Assembly (NCBI GenBank): GCA_025765615.1
Contig: JAIVFJ010000566.1
Coordinates: 1-23,859, forward strand
Origin: Zopfochytrium polystomum
Lineage: Eukaryota; Chytridiomycota; Chytridiomycetes; Chytridiales; Chytridiaceae
DNA: 23,859 nt
Reading direction: 5' to 3'
The notes beneath the pieces are model-generated. The model was not told the origin of the DNA, did not search any database, and worked only from the letters and a program-made list of their open reading frames with translations. Made by a program: the position numbers and the translations under genes. The stretch's first letter is position 1. Each line of letters begins with the position of its first letter. Positions 1 through 8,800 of this stretch are shown here, piece after piece.

Positions 1-1561
1 CTTTGCCAAAGTAGGTGGAGTGCCAGTGCTCTCAGACAGATTGGTCTTGTTTAGAGTGCAGAACGCCCTTGTCTTGCAAGAGTGAAGCGCCCTATACAAA
101 CGAAGTATCAACACGAAGTAGAGCTTGAAGAGCTTTGCAGGTCAAAGTTGAGGCTATGGTGACTAGATAACTGTAATGGTTTTATTATTTGTACTCAGGG
201 TAGAGAGCGAAGCAGGAGGATGTGAGACTATCCTCACTCCTTGGACCCTGGATCCAGGCCCCAGAGTAATGGAAAGCAAATGGTAGGTCAAAACTAACCT
301 TTGTTGGGCTTATTTCTTGGTGGGTTGTTTCAACCCTACGACTTGCCTAGTCCACAAAGTATCCCTACTGATCTGTCTAACAGGGTCTCAAACAGAAATA
401 ATGAACATTCAGAGGGGCAATCGTTCTGGGGGATCAGTGGCAATGCCTGCACCAATAACTTGCGCAACTGCAGGCCAGTGCAAGGGGGAAATGGAAGGGT
501 ACTAGGGGCGGAGAGAGAAAGGAGTTGACTATGTAGGGTCGGAAGGTCGCCAGTTGGGAACTTGCACATAGAAACACCAACAACCGCACCCACACCACGC
601 CAGGTTGTGTCAGTGCAGCCATTTGGCCCAACGGACTTCATCGCATCACACTCGTTCTCACACATCTCACTCTCACAGCAATAGGTCTGAGGCAGGCACC
701 TGTAGATCAAACTCTCAGGTGTCAGGGGCTCCCATGAAGTTATGTGCACAAAGAAGTAAGTCAGGCTCCCTGTCAAGCTCCTGTAATCATTCCTATCAAA
801 TTGCTGGAGTGAAGCACACTGATGTGGTTTACCCAAGACTGGGGATTACAGTGTCAGAGAGAGGGAACAATGTAGATAGCACTGGGACCAGCCTGAATGC
901 CATCTTAACTCTCTTTACTCTTGAGAAAAGATCATAGGATCTTAAAAAGGTATGGGTAATGTGTGCAAACTCCAACAGCCCAGCGACTATTATAGCATGC
1001 ATACTGTATCATCATTATGTATCAATTATTCATAACAGGGATTTCTTCTTCTCCAGAATTTGATAACGACCACCCCACAAACACACATCTCACTCCCTTC
1101 ACTCCTTCCACTCCCTTGCTCATAGTAGAACTGTTACCAGAAATTGAAAAAAAAGGGGGAGGAAAGATGAAGAGCGATTCAATTTGCGAAATTAGTAGTT
1201 GGACAAAATGCGTTGGGACAGATTGCTGAAATGCTACAAAGGCAGTATGAGATCTTTGGTCAGATACACATTTGTAACAAAGGAGCAAAGTAGCTCTTTC
1301 ACTATGCAAAGATAGCGATTCTCCAGTTTGTGGCCTTAACAGTTTAGCCACGTTGTCTGCTCACCTCTCTTGGTGAAATAAGCACACTTACGTCATCCAC
1401 CTGCTGCCAGCTCTTCTATGCCACTAAACAGGCAGCCTTGGCCCCCTTTGATCTCCACAAACAGTGAAGCATATGAAAAGAAGATTCCAGAGTGTAATCT
1501 TAGTAAATACATAGGACATCGGAAGTGTGGGGTACCAATATCTAGGTAGCAGAGGTGCTGA
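1..1561. other. non-coding, repeat-rich stretch without a recognisable gene
   Basis: I find no protein gene here: the open frames are short, unrelated to any family I know, and overlap each other on both strands. The 10-mer ATTCATAACA at 1028-1037 is the same sequence that ends the solo LTR at 3151, so this may be a degraded LTR end. A stretch at 1068-1133 is a diverged copy of 4497-4562. The region is best read as old transposon debris. Confidence 0.5.
1068..1133 (+). repeat. diverged repeat copy A (partner at 4497-4562)
   Basis: This stretch and 4497-4562 share the order GACCACC(C)CACAAA, ACACATCTC, TTCACTCCTTCCAC, CTC and AGTAGA with small gaps and substitutions. In the partner copy it lies directly past the 3' end of the chromovirus chromodomain reading frame. 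In copy A the repeat is followed on the minus strand by a purine-rich tract and then TGTTATGAAT, as expected of a pol end, polypurine tract and LTR start. The link to an LTR element is an inference from this arrangement. Confidence 0.5.
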
Positions 1562-1633
1562 AGGCCGCACCCGGAATCGAACCGGGGTCCCCAGAATCAG
1601 AATCTGATGTGATAACCCCTACACTATGCAGCC
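1562..1633 (-). tRNA. tRNA-Gln (anticodon CUG)
   Basis: Read on the minus strand this 72-base sequence folds as a complete cloverleaf. The acceptor stem GGCTGCA pairs with TGCGGCC (one G-U). The D-arm is GTG...CAC with a GGGG-containing loop. The anticodon stem TCAGA/TCTGG encloses the loop TTCTGAT with anticodon CTG, and the T-arm CCCGG-TTCGATT-CCGGG is perfect. The discriminator base is T, as usual for eukaryotic tRNA-Gln. The B box GGTTCGATTCC matches the RNA polymerase III consensus exactly and the A box TAGTGTAGGGG is good. There is no intron and CCA is not encoded, as expected for a nuclear eukaryotic gene. It should decode CAG. Confidence 0.95.
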
Positions 1634-2082
1634 ACGACGCGTTAATCAATTGTGGCATTGCAAGGATTTTCAAGGATTAAAATGGTGTCTCAGAACAAAA
1701 CAACTTCAAGGGCCAATGGGTGTGTGAATCCAAGGCATGCGTGGCAAATGACAAAGCTGGAGCCTGGGGAAGGGTGGTGGATATCGATGGAAGTAAGGCT
1801 TGGGGGTTTGATTAGGATAGGATATTATGGGTAATATCTCAACCCTAACCCGCAACATAGTCCAAAAACCTATCCTCACGCAACTTGCAGGTATGCCGAA
1901 GCGCCAAACCCTAATGCGGTTAGCCTAACTTATCCTGTTTTACTACTTATGGGTTTGGGTTAGAACCTGGTTAAACTGAACCTCAGGATAAAGTTCTTCT
2001 TACCTTATTCCATTCCTATCCTAACCTGGGTCAAGTTTGGGGAAAAGCTCTTATCCTAACTGAAAATCTTCGATTACGTATA
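1634..2082. other. AT-rich stretch with repeated TTATCCT/CCTAAC motifs, no gene
   Basis: No coding region is visible. Between about 1810 and 2107 variants of TATCCT, CCTAAC and GGTTAG recur on both strands, for example near 1815, 1846, 1872, 1930, 2018 and 2051. Together with the perfect palindrome that ends this stretch, this looks like a degraded repetitive or fold-back element. The motifs are not a regular telomeric tandem. Confidence 0.4.
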
Positions 2083-2107
2083 GGTTAGCGGTTAAAAACC
2101 GCTAACC
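2083..2107. repeat. perfect 11-bp inverted repeat with AAA loop
   Basis: GGTTAGCGGTT at 2083-2093 is the exact reverse complement of AACCGCTAACC at 2097-2107, separated by AAA. No U-run follows, so it is not an obvious terminator. Its three-base loop resembles the hairpins at 3518-3689. Confidence 0.85.
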
Positions 2108-2651
2108 CCCGAGCTGTAGAGCACGATGTGGAAGCCTCACGCGGCCTCCAAACCACTGAAGGAAAGTGGGCGTGCAAGTTGCGCAGCAGGGCGAAATGCA
2201 AGTCAGAAGGGAAAGAAGTGAGAGGGGTGGGCTCAGGTGTACGGAAAAAGAGAGTTGATACACCACAGCAACAGACAACGACACAAAAGAAGGGGGGCAG
2301 AAGAAGGGGACGCTTACAGCAGCAAAAAAGGGGGATCCATTGTCTCATTATCAGCCATCACCATGCTGTTGCTGGAACCAGCCACCACTGGACAATGCAG
2401 GCACCGCCCCACGAGAGGTACCCAATTACAGACTACAACGTATGGGCAACTTCCTGTTACAGAAAGGAACCTAAGGCGCCGCTGCGGATATACTAAAAGC
2501 AAGCGCAAAAATTCATAACACGCGATGCTTCAAGACCTCACATATCACAGTTTAAGGCTGACTATGAGTCTATGACACACGAGGGACAGTTGAAGTATGC
2601 TGGCAACTGTGCCAACGACCCAATGAAGGGTAGACCAGATCTCAGTTCACG
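2108..2651. other. non-coding stretch with a possible LTR end
   Basis: No supportable gene. ATTCATAACA at 2511-2520 repeats the terminal 10 bases of the solo LTR that ends at 3151. The bases after it (CGCGATG) resemble CACGATG at 2122-2128, which would fit an old LTR at about 2127-2520 with one mismatch in the target duplication. The interior does not resemble the LTR at 2800-3151, so the assignment is weak. Confidence 0.3.
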
Positions 2652-2747
2652 TGCTCTGTACAGGGATTGCGCCTGCGACTTCAGCGTACCGAAAGACCAA
2701 CAGAGGCTCCATAAGCACTACACTCTAACCTACTGAGTTAACAGAGT
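2652..2747 (-). pseudogene. degenerate tRNA-Ile(UAU)-like sequence with intron
   Basis: On the minus strand the acceptor arms ACTCTGT and ACAGAGC pair at six of seven positions; the first is an A-C mismatch. The D-arm is ACTC...GAGT with GG in the loop. TAGTG and CGCTG form the anticodon stem around CTTATG...A with anticodon TAT. A 22-base insert sits directly 3' of position 37, where eukaryotic tRNA-Ile(UAU) genes carry an intron. The T stem GCAGG/CCTGT is intact, but the T loop is CGCAATC instead of TTCRANY, so the B box and the T-psi-C signature are lost. It is either a decayed tRNA gene or the head of a tRNA-derived SINE. A pol III transcript from it seems unlikely. Confidence 0.6.
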
Positions 2748-2908
2748 CTTATCCTACAGACATCATTCAGCAAAGAGTACATTGCACATCAAGCCATGTT
2801 GTCAGGAACAGGGCAGGACAGGACAAGGCAGACAAGGAACTGAGAGGAGTGATGATTGTATTGGAAACAATAATTCACTTGAGGGATGGGACAGGTCCCC
2901 CATCCCCC

Positions 2909-2915
2909 TTTTATA
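2909..2915 (-). promoter_or_regulatory. TATA box of the solo LTR
   Basis: TATAAAA within GGTATAAAAGGGGG on the minus strand, lying inside the LTR downstream of the heat-shock-like array. Transcription would start about 25-30 bases further along, near 2880, defining the R region. Confidence 0.6.
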
Positions 2916-3025
2916 CCTTTTGAGAGTCTTCCTTGTCAAGTTTCAAAGAAAGTCCCAGAAAGAGCAATTAGTAATACAATGATACCAATGATACCAATAA
3001 CAACAGACAAGTCAGGAAAGCAAAG

Positions 3026-3139
3026 AAGGTTCCAGAAGGTTCCACAAGGTTCCATGAAGGAATATTCTAGAAGGTTCCAGAAGGTTCCAGAAAGTTTCAT
3101 GAAGGAATGTTCTAGAAGGTTCCAGAGGTTTCCAGAGGG
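3026..3139. promoter_or_regulatory. heat-shock-element-like array, 45-bp unit repeated about 2.5 times
   Basis: The sequence alternates GAA and TTC every five bases (GAAggTTCcaGAAggTTC and onward), the nGAAnnTTCn pattern bound by trimeric heat shock factor. The 10-bp period is built into a 45-bp unit: 3026-3070 and 3071-3115 match at about 41 of 45 positions, and a partial third unit reaches 3139. More than a dozen pentamers fit the consensus. It lies in the promoter part of the solo LTR, about 110-230 bp upstream of its TATA box. Binding by heat shock factor is inferred from the motif only. Confidence 0.7.
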
Positions 3140-3156
3140 TGATTCATAACACATGT

Positions 3157-3813
3157 GTTTCAGCGATTTGAAAAGATTTACGCAAATTTTGTCCTTCATA
3201 GAGTTTTTCCCTTGTTGAACAATCCAAGGGGGCGATCTTTGGTTTTCCCTTTGCGATTGCATGCTCAGTCAAGCATTGCACAACATCCATACTTCCTCGT
3301 TGCAAGGCCATAAAGCGTAGTTTTCCTTCCCTTTTCTGATTTCTTTCTTTATCCCCTTTTCTCCAGGAAATCTCTTGTGAGAATAGGTGAGGATTGTCCC
3401 AGTTGCCCCAACCCAAACACCACCCGCCCTCAGCTCGCGTCTTCGAGCGATCCTTTCCCGATTGCCTCCCTCCATGCCAAACGCGCGAGAGGCCGCAATC
3501 TCGCCACATGCCTTGCAGCGGCAAAGCCGCCGCCAGATCTGGATCTGTCACCACTGCAATCTTCATTCGCCATCTCACTTCACTTCCACTGATCTCGCGG
3601 CCGTAACATCGCCATTTCGCTGCAATCGCGGCCTTTGGCCGCGATCTCAACATCACCACTTGCTGCAATCGCAGCCAAAGGCTGCGATTTTCAGCCGTGA
3701 TCTCTGCGTCAGTCTGGCTGCTGCCTCCGCGAAAATTGGATCTCCGCTTGTCGGACAATTCATCAACTTAGACAATTACTGCTCTTGCGGTGGACTTCAG
3801 CCGCCCGCTCGCG

Positions 3814-3817
<4 letters not shown>
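3157..3817. other. non-coding stretch containing a hairpin cluster
   Basis: Open frames exist on both strands, the longest covering 3144-3758 on the minus strand, but their sequences resemble no protein family. They run straight through the hairpins at 3518-3689, which explains their odd repetitive composition. I see no promoter or splice evidence for a gene. Confidence 0.5.
3518..3689. repeat. cluster of three GC-rich hairpins with AAA/TTT loops
   Basis: Three perfect inverted repeats follow each other, each with a three-base homopolymer loop: GCGGC-AAA-GCCGC (3518-3530), ATCGCGGCC-TTT-GGCCGCGAT (3625-3645) and AATCGCAGCC-AAA-GGCTGCGATT (3667-3689). The last two share a CTGCAATCGC lead-in, so they look like diverged copies of one unit. 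Confidence 0.75.

Positions 3818-3868
<51 letters not shown>
3817..3868. repeat. (TC)n microsatellite
   Basis: Nearly uninterrupted TC dinucleotides over about 50 bases. Confidence 0.95.
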
Positions 3869-4561
3869 ACCCTCCCTTTCCCTTATCCTTAATTATCTTG
3901 AGAGGTTTTAACTTTGATGTTTCTTTCATTTGAAGGTATTTTCTGGCATTTGGACCCTTGAACCAGCTGTATGCGCTGCTGCATCCTATGGGGGCAAACC
4001 TGGAGACTGCACATCGCACACCAGATGCAGTAAGTCTTCTTCCTCATGGGTGCTGCCATCTCTTGAGTCTCACACAAGCAACATACTTTGCTCTGGGAGG
4101 TGTTGTAAACCCCTTCCCACAGATGGAGGGTGATTTGAAATATTCACAGTATTTCAAATCCGACAAGGTCTGTGTGCAGTGACCAGTCCTCCCACAGAGG
4201 TGTTAGGCGGAGCTGACTGGTTAGCAGTAAGAGGCACAAGACAGACCCGAACCTACTGTGACTGTCAGTTATCGTTCTTACTATGCCCATGGGGAGAGCA
4301 AGCCACCACCAATGCAGACCCAGGCACTGGCTCGCGCAGTTGACAAATACTCCTAGTATTAAGTGGAACAGAAGCCTGGTGTAAACACTTTTCCTCTTCT
4401 GCTCAAGCAGATAATAAAGGAGAAGTTTTTGCCCTGTGCCAGTCACACTTGCCATTGCAACTATTTTTTTCTCTTTCTCTCCAAGTTGGGGAGAAGGACC
4501 ACCCACAAATACACATCTCCACTTCATTCACTCCTTCCACCCACTCACTCAGAGTAGACTG
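3869..4561. other. presumed 3' flank of the chromovirus fragment
   Basis: No gene is recognisable. In the minus orientation this stretch follows the end of the integrase-chromodomain frame and should contain its 3' non-coding region or LTR, but I could not define LTR boundaries. It contains the inverted repeat at 4132-4160 and repeat copy B at 4497-4562. Confidence 0.35.
4132..4160. repeat. perfect 11-bp inverted repeat, 7-base loop
   Basis: GATTTGAAATA (4132-4142) and TATTTCAAATC (4150-4160) are exact reverse complements around TTCACAG. It is AT-rich and near the presumed end of the retrotransposon remnant. No function is assigned. Confidence 0.85.
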
Positions 4562-4562
4562 C
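4497..4562 (+). repeat. diverged repeat copy B (partner at 1068-1133)
   Basis: Same motif order as 1068-1133. It adjoins the stop codon of the chromodomain reading frame, so the repeat probably belongs to the 3' end of the retroelement. Confidence 0.5.
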
Positions 4563-5370
4563 TACACCAACTGTGCCTCCGGCACCCTGCTATAAATAGG
4601 GGACAATTGGGCAGCCCCCCGCAGAGCAGCAACTTGACACACAACACCCCATATAAAAACACAACTGCGACAGGCCCAGCCCGTCACTCCCTTTCTTTCG
4701 GATTTGTCCTTCCACCGCGTTGACAAGAACCAGCCAAAGGCTTCCAAATCCTTCACGTGATCCAATGATTCCCAAGTCCTGTCTTCCACTCCATAACTCT
4801 TCCAACTGACTAAGTATTCTATCCTTCCTCCTCTTGTCCGTTCTTCCAGTATCTCCTCAACTTTGTATTCTTCTTCTTCATCCACCAGCACAGGTGGAGG
4901 TCGGTCGTACACTTTTAGTCCAGGAAAACCTTCAGTCGGCTCGTGGTATGTCTTTAGTTTCAACATGAAAAGTGGAGTGGACTTTCATACTTGGGGGAAT
5001 TTTCAACGTATAATTTGGTGGTTCGGCCTTTGTCACTTCAAATGGTCCAATGTACGGCGTAGTAAGTCGTTTGCGAGTAGTCGTTCCTGGTGCTTAGAGT
5101 CCTTGCCGAAGCAACATTACTTTGTCGCCAACTTGATAACTTGGGTCAGGCCTGAGTCTGTCATTGAATTGTTCTTCCTGTGCTTGCTGGGCGGCAAGAA
5201 TTTTTCTCGAGCTGCGTACTGGAGATCAGTGAGGTGTTCAAAGAATTCCACTGCTTCAGTTTCGCGTTTCGATCGTGGGCTACCTGTCGCTTATGATGGA
5301 AGGTCTCCTGGCGCATTCGGTTCATACCCCAAATCAAGGTGAAAAGGAACATCTTGGTGGTGCTGTTCAT
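4562..5370 (-). pseudogene. broken 3' end of a Ty3/gypsy chromovirus polyprotein (integrase C-terminus and chromodomain)
   Basis: On the minus strand the downstream part, 4966 to 4562, is an open frame of 134 residues. Around its residues 35-83 it carries a chromodomain: a KVEEILEER start, YLVSWKSY in the middle and RTWESLDHV near the end, the pattern of HP1-like chromodomains at the end of fungal chromovirus integrases. Upstream, in other frames, are a TLIWGM segment near 5330, a DKVMLLRQGL segment near 5120, and the GPY/F motif as YIGPFEV near 5040. These are the usual parts of an integrase C-terminus in the right order, but joined only by frame changes and a stop, so the copy is dead. Reverse transcriptase, protease and Gag are absent; the fragment stops near 5370. 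Such elements insert through chromatin recognition by the chromodomain. Confidence 0.85.
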
Positions 5371-5896
5371 TGTTGAATTGAAGGCGAACTCAGACCCGGC
5401 TCACACTGACAGTCTTCTTCTGCACCTCGGCGGCCTCATTCCAGGACTAGCTGGCCGCGAATGCAAACGAGTAAAGAGCGAGAGAGTGAAACGCCGCCAA
5501 TTGCGGTGGTGCGGACTATGGAACTGGGGGAGGGACAAAGTCGGAAGCAATGGGGGGCCGGCAGGACACAGGCGGTACGCCGCCGCCGGCGCGTGATCGA
5601 CTTCTTCCGCGCTAGCCCATACACCCATTGACCTCGCTCGCTCAGTCTGCCGCTCACACTCAAACACCGCCAGTGTTATACTTATGCCGGAGCACTTTGT
5701 CCTGCGACTGCTGCAATAGCAGAGTCGGCGCGCAGCAGCAACGATGCACACATAGGGGAGTGGTGAACACCAAGGAAGACACTCTTGTTTGTTTGTTTGG
5801 CGGCGAGATCAGTTGTGCGCAAGCGTCATTTATTTTTTCAATAGATTCCGTGTGCGCGTGTGTGCGCCTTGCGGCGCAGTGCCCTAACCCCCAAGA
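5371..5896. other. upstream region of the TIR-Hsp70 gene
   Basis: This lies between the retroelement fragment and the first exon of the TIR-Hsp70 gene. Open frames on both strands are compositional and unrelated to known proteins. It should contain the promoter and 5' UTR, but I see no clear TATA box and no heat-shock-element array of the kind found at 3026-3139. The start codon context at 5897 (AGAATGG, A at -3 and G at +4) is strong. Confidence 0.4.
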
Positions 5897-8800
5897 ATGG
5901 GGTTCCAGGTGACGGCGGTGACGGCGGCGACGGCGGTCGGCGCATTCGCATTCGCATTCATAACAACACACTCACACATCGCGTTGTGCGCCCGCACATG
6001 TGCAGATCTTTCTCAGCTACTGCTGGGCCGATCAGGAGATGACCCACGCGATCCATGCAGAACTCACTCGACGCGGGTACACCGTGTGGATCGACAAGAG
6101 AGAAATGGCCGGAGACGTCTTTGAAGCCATGGCCTCTGGTTTGTACTTGTACCCCCGCGCGTGCGCACGCGTGGGTGGAAGGGGGCGGAGGGGGGCAGGG
6201 AAGCTGGGTCACCCGGGCGTAGTACCGTCCGTGCTCGAACTGACTATCGATCCTTTCTGCTCAATGCCAACCCTCACCCCGCGTTGCATCGCGCATTTTA
6301 CCTCATCGACAGGGATCGACTCGGCCGCCCTATTCATGCCTTGCCTCTCGCATGTGTACGAAACCAGACCAAACTGCTTGCGAGAGCTGACCTATGCTGC
6401 GCAGGTTCGTTTCATTCGGCATTGCAATCCGTTCCCCTCCTCACTCGCTGTAAACTGGTAACAGGAAGCGAAGCCGATGGTTCCGATTCGGTCAGTTGCC
6501 CGCAACACGACCCCAACCTTTCGTTAGACTCACTTTTGCTGCCAACACCAGATACGAAAAGGGGCCGTTTTCTGGCAAAGTGGAGCTAATAATGGCAGGA
6601 ACTCTTTGTAGGGATCATGCAGTTGGCGTGTTCGCGTAGACATCTGATTGAGTTTTTCATCCAGATGTTTTGATGGAAAAAGACACTCTGGCAAGGCGAA
6701 AGGACTTCAGCACCAACATCGACGCCCTCGAGGTTCAGATTAAGAAGGCTCTCCGACGCGATTCTCCTGCTTCACAGCAGCGACCACCTCCGCCGCCTCC
6801 GAAGTCCTCCGTCGGCGGATTGTCGCTACTGTCGGCATGGCAAGATTTGCCGGCAGAACTTCGACATCAGATAGGCTCGCAACGCGGGCCATGGTATGTT
6901 TCGGAAGTTCTTGGGGGTAAAGGCATCCCCCGCGGGAGACTCCGAAGCGCACGTCAACTTGCGCGGGCAGATATTGGAGATGGCGAACTCACGCTGATAC
7001 TGTACGATGCGTCGTTTACAACGCTGTGGGTCGAGTTCGGAATTCTGTTCTGCGCGGATGTAAGGATGATTTACGCGTTTGCACATTGCAACTCTTTATA
7101 TGAGCGTCTCTTAACCCTGTTCAAAGCGCTTCTTCTGGCACCACCAATACTCCTTCGGATCAATGTCCTACGACACATTAGCGTCTATGCAGTGGCACGT
7201 CAACGGAAACTTCCTCTTCACGTCCACGGGCCAAGCCTTGCGATGTGCCGCCAGCGACGCCAGCATCATAATGCGGCTTTTGACCGGAATATCGGCTTTC
7301 CGGAATCGGCAGTATTCCTCAAAGCCCGATGCGCGCCGTGAGCGGCCCGTCGAGCCTCCAGTCAGCGACTTTGCTCAAGTTGGAACGAGCGCCCGTCCGA
7401 TCACCACGCCACAGAGGCAGGAGCCCGCCTCGAGTGATTCTGAGGGCATCCCGCGGCCGGAAGTTGCGTCGGCCGTGCCGCCCTCCTGGAGCGAAGAGTA
7501 CTCGGCCGCATCGCACGTCAACGAGCTTCTTTCAGAGGCGAGCATTTCCGCATCTCCGACGCCGCCACCGCCGCCCCCGCCAGACGTTGAAACTTTCGAC
7601 GGAGGAATCGGCATTGACCTTGGAACGACCTACTGCGTGGTGGCGATATGGGAGAACGGACGGCCCGTGGTGATTCCGAACGAAAGCGGGGAAGAGAAGA
7701 CGCCGTCGTTTGTTACGTTTACGGACGATGAGATTCTGGTGGGAGACGATGCGTACAGGGCGCAGAACAGGTACCCGCACAATACCATTTTCAATGCGAA
7801 GCGTTTCATCGGAAAGGACTTTCGGGATGCTGAGATTCAGAGCTTGGCGACGATCATGCCCTTCACAGTATGTGATTTTCGGCCCTCGTCTTGCACAATT
7901 GATGCAAATCCCAACGCACGTTTTCTTTCGCCTTCTTCGCCCCGAATAGGTCGTCGGCGACGAGAACAACCGTCCTGTATTTGAAATCGAGCAGCGCGGC
8001 ATCCGGCGACTCGTCAGCCCAGAAGAGATTGCAGCCCTCCTTTTGCAAAAGATGGTCACGATTGCCGAAGCCTACTTGCAAAAGCGTGTGAAGGACGCAA
8101 TAATCACCGTTCCCCGCGTACTTTAACGAGAACCAGCGCAATGCGACGCGCGACGCTGCCGCCATCGCCGGATTACGTGTCCTTCGGATGATCAACGAAG
8201 CCACCAGTGCCAGCATCCTGTATGCGTTGCGTAATTATGAAGAGGTAGATTTGGTTCTGGGTATTGATTTCACAGCGTGTGATAGAGCTGACTGACACGT
8301 ATTTTTTTCTTTTTTTCCCCCCTCTGTTTCTGTAAACCCAGCGCCGAGTCATTGTGTTCGACCTTGGCGGCGGGACCCTGGATGTGTCGCTCCTTATCGT
8401 GGAAGGCCAGATTGTCGAAGTCGTTGCGACAGCTGGCCACATGTTTCTCGGCGGTGCCGACTTTGACAATCTGCTGTGCAAGTACCTGCTGCGCCAGTTC
8501 AAGCGAAGAACCAAAGGGCTGGACGTGACGACAAACAGGAAGGCGCACGCGCGCCTTCTTCGTGCAGCATCCACAGCAAAGTGCGCGCTCTCTAGCGCTC
8601 ATAGCAGTCAAGTCGAGCTGTTGTCACTTTTGGACGGAGGTGAGCGTTGTACCACCCTCAAGCGCTTCCTATACTACTTCAGTCGAGAAAAATTGAGCTC
8701 ACCTCTTTGCATTTGTCTCTTTTGATGGACAGTGGACTTTGAGATCACGGTGTCGCGCGAAACTTTTGAGCGCGAAACCAGCATGCTTTTTGGCGAAATG

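Larger units (their letters stand above)
2800..3151 (-). mobile_element. solo LTR with CATGT target-site duplication
   Basis: Read on the minus strand the element starts TGTTATGAATC and ends CCTGACA, giving the TG...CA ends of an LTR with TGT/ACA at the extreme termini. It is 352 bp and is flanked by identical 5-bp sequences CATGT at 2795-2799 and 3152-3156, the duplication length typical of Ty3/gypsy and Ty1/copia integration. Inside, in the same orientation, lie a heat-shock-element-like array (3139 down to 3026) and then a TATA box (TATAAAA, 2915 down to 2909). This is the order expected for a U3 promoter. No internal retroviral genes adjoin it, so it is a solo LTR left by recombination. 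Which element family it came from is unknown. The chromovirus fragment at 4562-5370 is in the same orientation and is one candidate. Confidence 0.8.

Noticed and set aside
1840..2107. Telomeric repeat tract
   Set aside because: CCCTAA-like words are scattered on both strands and not in tandem.
3026..3139. CRISPR-like array
   Set aside because: The units are contiguous with a 10-bp inner period and no spacers; the host is eukaryotic. Heat-shock-element-like repeats explain it.
3144..3758. 204-residue open frame on the minus strand
   Set aside because: It runs through the hairpin cluster and into the LTR end, resembles no family, and has open competitors on the other strand.
6000..6005. GTG as start codon of the TIR exon
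   Set aside because: The GTG is part of the splice acceptor GTGCAG; the ATG at 5897 with a good context joins in phase.
6894..7312. Single intron from GTATGT at 6894 to the CAG at 7312
   Set aside because: Phases do not match. The 67-nt intron 7060-7126 fits both frames with better signals.
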